From CAVZLD01 sp964522605 (GTDB lineage: Bacteria > Planctomycetota > Planctomycetia > Pirellulales > Pirellulaceae): a stretch of DNA of 6,828 nucleotides. The stretch lies in the NCBI GenBank assembly GCA_964522605.1, contig CAZFWV010000365.1, forward strand, positions 1 through 6,828. Direction: 5' to 3'. The position numbers and the translations under genes are program-made. Shown here in pieces: positions 1 through 5,587 of the stretch. Position 1 is the stretch's first letter; every line of letters starts with the position of its first letter. Under the pieces are notes generated by a model that was not told the DNA's origin, searched no databases, and worked only from the letters and a program-made list of their open reading frames with translations.

Positions 1-81
1 GGAATGGCAAGGAACACCTCCGTCGATTCTATACACAAATGGTCTTCTCGTGGAACGTGAAAGCTGCGGCGACACCACGGC

Positions 82-461
82 TCACGGAAACGCGGCATAA
101 CGGCTGCGCGGGTTCGAGGAACCCATAATCTGTCTGGCGAGGCGGGCGGTCTGGATCACGCGCAGCTTATGCGTGCCGCGGGCAAACTTCTCGTGCTCAT
201 CGTGGCTTCCAGCTGAAAGGTAATCAGCGACCCGTCGACCAGGATCACACGCGCGCGGGCGACCACCTCTGCTCCGATCGGCGTCACCGCGGTGTGCTCG
301 ATGCAGACCGCGACACCGACGGTACTTTCACCGGATTCCAATCGCCGCAGCACCGCGTTGCGCGCCGCATGTTCGAGGAACCACACCAGCCAGTGCGTAC
401 TGAGGATTGGCGGCATTCCGTCGTTCGATCTCCTTTCATTTCTCGACTCTTGTCTGATCAT
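82..461 (-). pseudogene. FlK-type hotdog thioesterase, N-terminally short and frameshifted
   Basis: The family hydrolyses acyl-CoA thioesters in the cytoplasm; the substrate here is unknown. The first frame (156-461, 101 residues) contains PPILST, FLEHAAR, GESTVG and TPIGAEV, the usual order of this hotdog family. Thr22, Glu30 and His56 have the same spacing (8 and 26 residues) as the catalytic Thr42, Glu50 and His76 of fluoroacetyl-CoA thioesterase FlK. After LEA (residues 84-86) the frame becomes unrelated and stops at 156. Restoring one base near 202-203 gives DEHEKFARGTHKLRVI, the expected last conserved block, and the frame then runs to a TGA at 82-84. The N-terminus is about 20 residues shorter than FlK before the Thr, so the first beta strand appears absent; a stop codon lies six codons upstream of the ATG. 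Either this is a decayed gene or the sequence has an indel error. The family assignment is firm; loss of function is inferred. Confidence 0.75.
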
Positions 462-527
462 ACAGCTTCTGCACAGCTTTCAATCGTGCTAAAATCGAGG
501 AGTTCAATCTTCTTCGCAAGGTTTTCT

Positions 528-968
528 ATGGCTGGCATACTGACCGTCATCTTGACTGGGATCTTAGTGGTCATTCTGTGCACTGAGCTTCTCGTGCGTA
601 ATCTGCCCGAATCCATTAGGGCATCGATGGAGGCCAACTGCAGGCGGCTTGACGGTTCGTTGTCTCGAAACCGGCAGCGTATCGAACGCAAGGCAACGAA
701 CGAATTGCGGCGTAACTTGGCAATCGCGTTTCTGTTCGTCCTCACACCCGTCAGCTGTCTCATCTACTGGACACACGCAAACATCATCCCATTCTCAATT
801 GGACGTGACGCGCTGATCAGCTTTCGCGTGTCAGAGGAGAAGTGGAAGGAATCCCTCGAAACCAGTGGAGTCGAAGCAGATTCTCCTGTTTCGAAGCGGA
901 CGAGTTCCTGCAGATGCTGGGATTGTTCACTTACAAAACCGACTTCACTTCCCAGCCGTGTACCGTGA
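528..968 (+). CDS. Small membrane protein, probably frameshifted near its C-terminus
   Basis: I do not recognise the family. The ATG at 528 has a weak ribosome site (AAGG at 517-520). An in-frame upstream extension is possible but would overlap the antisense thioesterase. The 146-residue product has a hydrophobic helix at about residues 3-23, a basic linker, a second helix at about 62-82, and a charged soluble tail. From about residue 121 the product turns into Ser/Cys-rich sequence unlike the rest (SKRTSSCRCWDC). The frame ending at 1072 instead reads FEADEFLQMLGLFTYKTDF from about 890, with coding-like codon use. One missing T in the run at 889-891 would join the two frames. The restored gene would end at 1072, in an ATGA overlap with the start of the acetyltransferase gene. 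Protein-like character is clear; function is unknown. Confidence 0.5.
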   Translation: MAGILTVILTGILVVILCTELLVRNLPESIRASMEANCRRLDGSLSRNRQRIERKATNELRRNLAIAFLFVLTPVSCLIYWTHANIIPFSIGRDALISFRVSEEKWKESLETSGVEADSPVSKRTSSCRCWDCSLTKPTSLPSRVP

Positions 969-1057
969 GCGCTAGATCACCAGTTTGTCATTCAGCCGAC
1001 TGCCGATCGAGCGCCAGCAGCCAAGTTCGCCGTCTCCAAATCGTTCTGCCACCAGTC

Positions 1058-1061
1058 GGAG
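1058..1061 (+). promoter_or_regulatory. Ribosome binding site of the YoaP-family gene
   Basis: GGAG lies seven bases before the ATG at 1069. This decides for that start over the in-frame ATG at 985, whose extra 28 residues are Ser/Arg/Pro-rich and do not resemble the family. Confidence 0.65.
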
Positions 1062-1068
1062 CCACAGC

Positions 1069-1881
1069 ATGAGTGATTACCAGATCATTGACACCCATGC
1101 CGACAACATCGGCGGTTGCAGCCACTGTGGTAACAAAAACAGCAACAACCTTGGACATCGTCGGAAAACAGATTGGCTCAGGGAGCGCTATGCGGAAGGC
1201 CTAAGATACAAGGTACTCCGCTCAGAGAAGTTCGGCGATGTTGGAATGATCGAGTACGCCCTCGGCAATCATGCGTGGCGACCGGTGGAGGCAGAGGGTT
1301 ACCTGGTCATTCATTGTTTGTGGGTCTACGGCCGACACAAGGGGAAAGGGCTTGGATCTCTGCTGTTACAGAGTTGTCTCGACGACGCGAAGAAGAGCCA
1401 GTGCCGAGGCGTCGCCGTGGTGACCAGTTCCGATAGTCTCATGGCCGCAAGTGATTTGTTTCTCAAAGCGGGTTTCGTTTTGGTGGACCGCACGATCGGC
1501 AGCAGCGAGGCATCCACAGCCTCCTATGAACTACTCGTCACGAAATTCAAGAAGAACGCCCCTGATCCTCGGTTCGTCGTCGAAAGAAAGCAACTCTTCA
1601 AGCGGTACAGGAAGGGCCTGACGATCCTGGCTGCCGATCAGTGCCCCTATGCGGTAAAGTCGGTGGAAAGGATTGCGGAGGCGTCGAGGAGGTTGGGGCT
1701 TGACCCGAAAGTGGTTCGACTCGAGAACGCCGAGGCGTCTCGGGAGCTTCCGACGCCCTATGGCGTCTTCAGCATCATTTACGATGGCAAGCTCATCGCG
1801 CACCGCCCCATCAGCGCGACGAGATTCATGAGCATCATGCGTAGGAATACAGAACAACATGTTGATCCGGAGAAACGGTGA
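1069..1881 (+). CDS. YoaP-family GNAT N-acetyltransferase with C-terminal YoaP domain
   Basis: This 270-residue protein has the layout of E. coli YoaP and its relatives. Such proteins presumably transfer an acetyl group from acetyl-CoA to an unidentified amine in the cytoplasm. The N-terminal part carries the family's Cys-Gly-x-Lys segment (CGNKN, residues 20-24) and TDWLRERYAEGL (34-45). The GNAT core follows, with the acetyl-CoA loop GRHKGKGLG at 88-96 (R89-x-x-G92-x-G94) and FLKAGF at 131-136. The YoaP domain spans about 183-260, with the family's QCPY at 191-194 and TPYGVFSIIYDGK at 229-241, where the proline sits as in a thioredoxin-like fold. Only one Cys stands at the QCPY site, so a dithiol redox role is unlikely. 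Length and both domains are complete and no frameshift is visible. A possible small ORF overlaps its stop codon. The substrate cannot be predicted from this context. Confidence 0.9.
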   Translation: MSDYQIIDTHADNIGGCSHCGNKNSNNLGHRRKTDWLRERYAEGLRYKVLRSEKFGDVGMIEYALGNHAWRPVEAEGYLVIHCLWVYGRHKGKGLGSLLLQSCLDDAKKSQCRGVAVVTSSDSLMAASDLFLKAGFVLVDRTIGSSEASTASYELLVTKFKKNAPDPRFVVERKQLFKRYRKGLTILAADQCPYAVKSVERIAEASRRLGLDPKVVRLENAEASRELPTPYGVFSIIYDGKLIAHRPISATRFMSIMRRNTEQHVDPEKR

Positions 1882-2039
1882 AGGTCGTCGAAAATGGCAA
1901 GTCCATCGGCCGCGCCCCGATCAACATCGTTGTATGGCTTGTCGGAGTTGGGGAGGGCCACTACCGCGCCTCAACGGGGATGATCCTCACCGGGGGATTC
2001 TCCAGTTGGCTCACTCGTTGCTCAAGAACACGAACATGA
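1878..2039 (+). CDS. Possible small ORF coupled to the acetyltransferase gene
   Basis: A GTG start overlaps the TGA of the upstream gene as GTGA (1878-1881), with GGAG at 1869-1872 five bases before it, a typical arrangement for translational coupling. The 53-residue product begins VKVVENGKSIGRAPINIVVW and ends in a low-quality Ser/Arg/Thr-rich tail. The first 27 codons have coding-like third positions. From 1961 onward it overlaps a minus-strand ORF that looks better, so its 3' half may not be real. The segment VVENGKSIGRAPI resembles IIYDGKLIAHRPI near the end of the preceding protein (residues 236-248), which might mean a partial duplication or chance. No known family is recognised. Confidence 0.28.
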   Translation: MKVVENGKSIGRAPINIVVWLVGVGEGHYRASTGMILTGGFSSWLTRCSRTRT

Positions 2040-2125
2040 CGAGCCAGGTCTTTGACTGCAGTCCGCAGTTCGTCGTCCGTGAGTATTTCGATCTCGGCGT
2101 TTTCACTTTTCCGCACGTTCGACAT
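1961..2125 (-). CDS. Small coiled-coil protein, 54 residues
   Basis: I do not recognise this protein. From the ATG at 2125 it has a charged N-terminus, then a helix-forming stretch with an unbroken heptad pattern: Leu20, Val24, Leu27, Val31, Leu34, Val38 and Leu41 alternate at 4- and 3-residue steps. It ends in a Pro-containing tail (NPPVRIIPVEAR). Such short proteins usually form dimers or bind a partner helix; that is inference. The reading frame is open up to 2398, but the upstream part lacks a consistent character, so I chose the internal ATG, although no good ribosome site precedes it. No signal peptide or membrane segment is seen, so it should be cytoplasmic. It is convergent with the acetyltransferase gene. 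Confidence 0.5.
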   Translation of the reverse strand: MSNVRKSENAEIEILTDDELRTAVKDLARHVRVLEQRVSQLENPPVRIIPVEAR

Positions 2126-2569
2126 CCGCGACTTCTGCCAGCGTGTGTCCTCCAGACGATGCGGCTCTGAGGCCCGGTCAGTATTTTTGCGTACTCCCTT
2201 CTTCCTATTGTCGCCCGACGATAACTTTGTTGAGCATTTCCTCGCGGCAGACGTGGTAGCGGAAGATACGCCAGGCAGTCGTTCCAGCATCGCAAAGTAC
2301 CGTTGCATATCCCTGGGAACCGCCCCACACCTCGCAAGGCGACTGATGGCATTCAGCCGACACTTCACCAGAAGCAATGGCCGAAGCACGTCGACCACAC
2401 CAACACAAGAACTGATCGCATTCGAACCCGCAACGCGTGCTTGGCGATTGCTGCCGGACGCGGCACCTACGAGAATTTATCCATCGCTCCGCAATTCGCA
2501 AAGAGGCCGCGTGACATATCGAGAGTGCGCTTTCGGTCGAATCATTCTCGCTCACAAAGTCGCATCTCG
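2126..2569. other. No supportable gene
   Basis: Open frames exist on both strands here, but none has a ribosome site, a recognisable domain and steady composition together. On the minus strand short coding-like pieces appear in different frames, for example MQRYFAMLERLPGVSS around 2310-2265 and WRIFRYHVCREEMLNKVIVG around 2270-2211. This could be the remains of a frameshifted gene downstream of the large secreted protein. No tRNA, terminal inverted repeat or transposase motif is seen. A TTCGAAT near 2421-2427 on the minus strand lacks the paired stem of a tRNA T-arm. Confidence 0.5.
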
Positions 2570-5494
2570 TCATCTTTGCTCCATCTTTTCCAGAACCTCC
2601 GCCATCTGGCGTGACAGTTGTTCAATTCGCTCCTCCAGACTCGCAATTCGTCGCTCCAGTGCGGCAGCATCAATTGGCATTGCTTGATCGCTAGGAGCGT
2701 TCGAGATCGATGCGCTTTCTTGGGCTCGTTCCGCATCTAATTCCTTCGCGAGACTCACCATTTCATCCGGCGGGAGTTCCACGAACACGAAATACTGCAT
2801 TGAAGATGTGTTGAGATCTGCATCCGTTGCGGCAATTCGAATTGGGATCGCAACAGGAACCCCCTTATTGCGGCCTCCCACGAGCCAGGCCGCCGGTTCC
2901 AACGCCGACGCAACGTAGTTTCTCAGCGTTTCCACATGTTTTTCGCCACCATTGCGGCGCATCAATTCATTTTTCACACACCGAGTCGCATTCGTCGCAA
3001 TCCACTCCTGATCAAGCGTAACGCTGCCACGTGTTGTATCGACCGACATCCCGTCGTAGGGTGATAAAAGCGAATAGCGGATGGGCGCCCGTCCTCCGAT
3101 CGTCGAGTGTTCGAGAGTCGTCGGGGCTTCAGTATCGATCACCAGCGTACATTGTTTGGGGACGAGCTTCAGTGGAACTGTGACATCAGACTCAAGTTCG
3201 TCGGGAACAATCCAACGATGCAACTCGCGATTAATCACCACATATGCTTCTCGTCCCACGGTGTGCATCCAAGGAATATGGGCCTCGCCCGTCTCGCCTG
3301 GCTGGAACTCCCGTCTTACAAGCACCTGACGCTTCTCGACTTGACCTGACGTTGCGCGCAGCGCGATCTCAAGTTGACCTTGTGAGATCTGCGTGGAGCC
3401 AGGCGATTGGCCATGAGAGATCAATACTTCGAGATCGACGCGAGTTCCGTCCGCGAAGACTTCTGAGTCAACGTCATTCTGCTGCCCCGCCGCTAAGTTG
3501 AGGGTCGACCTGAGGCGGTCTTCGCGGGCGATCCCCATGCTGCGCTGCCGGTTTGGTCGCCAATGCTCTTCCTCGCCGGGCATGCGAATAATGGCTTCAT
3601 TCGGGGAAACAATCAACGCTGGCTTGAGTTTCGTGTCAATGAGCACGCCTTGAGCATACAGCCCATCATCGGACATGAAACATTCCACGCCCTGGCCGGG
3701 ATCGCTCCGATGCGGTGGAAACAAGTGAGTACGCTGGAATGTGTTGGCGCTATAGAGTTCAGCTCCCATCGTTGTGAGAAGTAGCAGGTGATCACCAAAG
3801 TCGCCCATCTCCTGGATTTCCGCCCTAGCAGCGATCGTTGCGATGGGCGTCAAGTCGGACATCCTCAACACTTCACAACGCGTCGGAGCCTGACTTAAGC
3901 GGAGAATCACATGTTCGCCCATCACCATTCCGTCCGCGATCGAACGGGCAATCTGTCGCTCGGCCAGGACCTTTCCCGTAGACGGTTCGAGAACGGCGAT
4001 ACGATCGTTTGCACCAGGCTCGCCAGATCGCCGAAATGCACCGCGAAGCGATCGGGGAACGTTCTGCTCCCATGCGACGAGTCTCGATCGATCACGCGTG
4101 ATGGTAAATTCGCTTGGCCTGAACGGCAGTGTGATTCCAGAGTGTTCAATGGTGAATTCGTACTCGCACAACGTCGTCAGCTTGTCACAACGCAACGCAA
4201 CGACCATCGTCTCTTTACCGACCTGATCTCTGGAAGGAGCCCAAATGAGTCGATTCCCGTCGACTTCGATACCAGCGGGCAGCGTTTCGTAGGATAAGAC
4301 AATTCGGCTGTCTGGAACCGTGATGTCGAATGTGTATTCATCGCCAACTAATAGCTGCCGCGGCCCCTTCAACGAGGCCATCATCAACGGCTCATTTGGC
4401 AGGTTGAAATCTGAAAGTGGAACAATCCGTAATTGCTGACGGTATCCGAGTACGACCTGTTCGCGCATCTCATCCACAAATGCACGAAACCGTTTTTCCA
4501 GACGTTTGGCGTCTCCCTGATCATCGATCCCTCGGGGTAGTCGCCCTTCGTCTTGCGGCACGTTCCAATCTAGCTTAACGGGATCTCCTACCCGTCTGAA
4601 TGTGTTATACGAGACGATCGCCAGGAATGCGGGCGCCCTCTGCAAATCGGGCGAGTTGTTCGCATTTTGGCCGTTGGCCACAATCGGTCCACCCACAATC
4701 CAGGGCTTCGTGTTAGAAAAGCAAAATGGCTGGACATCAAGTGTCGCGACCGGCTTCTCCAGGAAGCGACTAAAGATTGCTGGGCCCTCCGCTGTGAATC
4801 GTCCAAAAGCGTCGGGTAAGAATCGGTTCGAAGGCCTATGAATACGGAACCAGCGAGTGAACACAGGCGATTCTTCTCTGAAGGTGCTTGTCAACTTCCT
4901 GGATTCAAATCCGGATGGCCAACCCGAGCCACGAGTGTATGCAACGCCGCCGTCTGCTGAGATTGCACATTCCATCGAATCGGCGATCACATCCAGGTGA
5001 ACCTGCATGGAACGCAGATTAACAACACCAGCCGTGGAGTTAGAACCGCTCCCGTAGTTGAAATACAGAAAGGGGTCTTCCGGATTGGTCGAGCAGGTAA
5101 CGTCCGTTACGCCCAGCTGCGACAAGGCAATCCTGCTGCTTAGCGCACCGGAGCTTGGATCGATGAGGTACATTGCCGGGTCCTGTGAACACACCACCGC
5201 AAAGGTCTTCAGTTCACCGAATTGCTTATAACAGACGGAGCACGGTGTCGTCCCCACGGACGTAACCTGTACGGGCGATACCTGCTTCGGCTGACCGCCA
5301 ATCGCGCGGTACAATTCGACTCGACTCGCTTCCGCGTTGAGTGCGAGGATATTCCCCGTTTCTGGATCCAAGGCGTAGTCGGCATAGTCCACCGGCAGGT
5401 CAAGGGTGATTGTCTCCGCGCGCATTGACGTGTCACCACCGATGAGCGCAACGAGGATCGCCACGAAAGTCAGGAGAAGAATCAAACGTTCCAT
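2570..5494 (-). CDS. Large secreted protein with propeller-like and Ig-like domains and C-terminal coiled coil
   Basis: This 974-residue protein resembles uncharacterised secreted proteins of planctomycetes; no activity is known to me. It begins with a signal peptide (residues 1 to about 26, hydrophobic core LILLLTFVAILVALIGG). Residues 30-310 look like a YVTN/WD40-type beta propeller, with strand-turn units such as YLIDPSSGALSSRIAL (109-124) and a CSVC pair at 85-88. A charged helical stretch follows (about 325-355). An Ig/cadherin-like domain with ETLPAGIEVDGNRLIWAP (403-420) spans about 375-450. A second propeller-like region (about 461-765) has IAVLEPSTGKVLAERQI. A further Ig-like stretch lies at about 770-905. 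The end is a coiled coil with heptad positions L946, I950, L953, I957, L960, M964, V967 and M971. There is no C-terminal anchor. The upstream neighbour on the same strand is another exported protein, 93 bases away. Export and fold class are well supported; a scaffold or surface role is inference. Confidence 0.8.
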   Translation of the reverse strand: MERLILLLTFVAILVALIGGDTSMRAETITLDLPVDYADYALDPETGNILALNAEASRVELYRAIGGQPKQVSPVQVTSVGTTPCSVCYKQFGELKTFAVVCSQDPAMYLIDPSSGALSSRIALSQLGVTDVTCSTNPEDPFLYFNYGSGSNSTAGVVNLRSMQVHLDVIADSMECAISADGGVAYTRGSGWPSGFESRKLTSTFREESPVFTRWFRIHRPSNRFLPDAFGRFTAEGPAIFSRFLEKPVATLDVQPFCFSNTKPWIVGGPIVANGQNANNSPDLQRAPAFLAIVSYNTFRRVGDPVKLDWNVPQDEGRLPRGIDDQGDAKRLEKRFRAFVDEMREQVVLGYRQQLRIVPLSDFNLPNEPLMMASLKGPRQLLVGDEYTFDITVPDSRIVLSYETLPAGIEVDGNRLIWAPSRDQVGKETMVVALRCDKLTTLCEYEFTIEHSGITLPFRPSEFTITRDRSRLVAWEQNVPRSLRGAFRRSGEPGANDRIAVLEPSTGKVLAERQIARSIADGMVMGEHVILRLSQAPTRCEVLRMSDLTPIATIAARAEIQEMGDFGDHLLLLTTMGAELYSANTFQRTHLFPPHRSDPGQGVECFMSDDGLYAQGVLIDTKLKPALIVSPNEAIIRMPGEEEHWRPNRQRSMGIAREDRLRSTLNLAAGQQNDVDSEVFADGTRVDLEVLISHGQSPGSTQISQGQLEIALRATSGQVEKRQVLVRREFQPGETGEAHIPWMHTVGREAYVVINRELHRWIVPDELESDVTVPLKLVPKQCTLVIDTEAPTTLEHSTIGGRAPIRYSLLSPYDGMSVDTTRGSVTLDQEWIATNATRCVKNELMRRNGGEKHVETLRNYVASALEPAAWLVGGRNKGVPVAIPIRIAATDADLNTSSMQYFVFVELPPDEMVSLAKELDAERAQESASISNAPSDQAMPIDAAALERRIASLEERIEQLSRQMAEVLEKMEQR

Positions 5495-5502
5495 GCCTAG
5501 GT

Positions 5503-5507
5503 TCCCT
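5503..5507 (-). promoter_or_regulatory. Ribosome binding site of the large secreted-protein gene
   Basis: Read on the minus strand, AGGGA stands eight bases before the ATG at 5494. The signal peptide begins directly at that Met, which supports this start. Confidence 0.5.
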
Positions 5508-5565
5508 AAAATGATCGAGAACTAATGTGGCCTATAACCACAGGGAATTTCCATTCACCACAAAA

Positions 5566-5580
5566 TGGCCTCGAGGGCCA
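5566..5580 (-). terminator. Candidate weak intrinsic terminator
   Basis: TGGCC and GGCCA form a 5-bp stem around a 5-base loop, starting eight bases after the stop codon of the pentapeptide-repeat gene. On the minus strand the stem is followed by TTTTG. The stem is GC-rich but short and the T run has only four bases, so it may only partly stop transcription into the next gene. A second small inverted repeat, TGTGG and CCACA, lies at 5526-5542. Confidence 0.35.
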
Positions 5581-5587
5581 CTTCTCT

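Noticed and set aside
110..124. Perfect hairpin GGGTTC-GAG-GAACCC
   Set aside because: No T run follows on either strand and it lies inside the thioesterase remnant, so it is not called as a terminator or other signal.
1..128. Open plus-strand frames at the left edge, one ending at 128 (NGKEHLRRFYTQMVFSW...) and one ending at 100
   Set aside because: Two frames are open at once, both are short and partly overlap the antisense thioesterase; neither can be preferred.
450..495. Possible promoter before the membrane-protein gene, with TAAAAT at 490-495
   Set aside because: No acceptable -35 element lies at the right distance; the best match has only two of six bases.
1905..1921. Inverted repeat ATCGG/CCGAT after the acetyltransferase gene as terminator
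   Set aside because: Only five pairs, a seven-base loop and no T run after it.
2415..2435. TTCGAAT on the minus strand, resembling a tRNA T-arm
   Set aside because: The flanking bases do not pair as a T stem and no acceptor or anticodon arm is found.
2052..2687. Plus-strand open frame of 211 codons
   Set aside because: Ser/Arg-rich product without a recognisable domain, overlapping the 3' end of the large secreted-protein gene and the coiled-coil ORF on the other strand.
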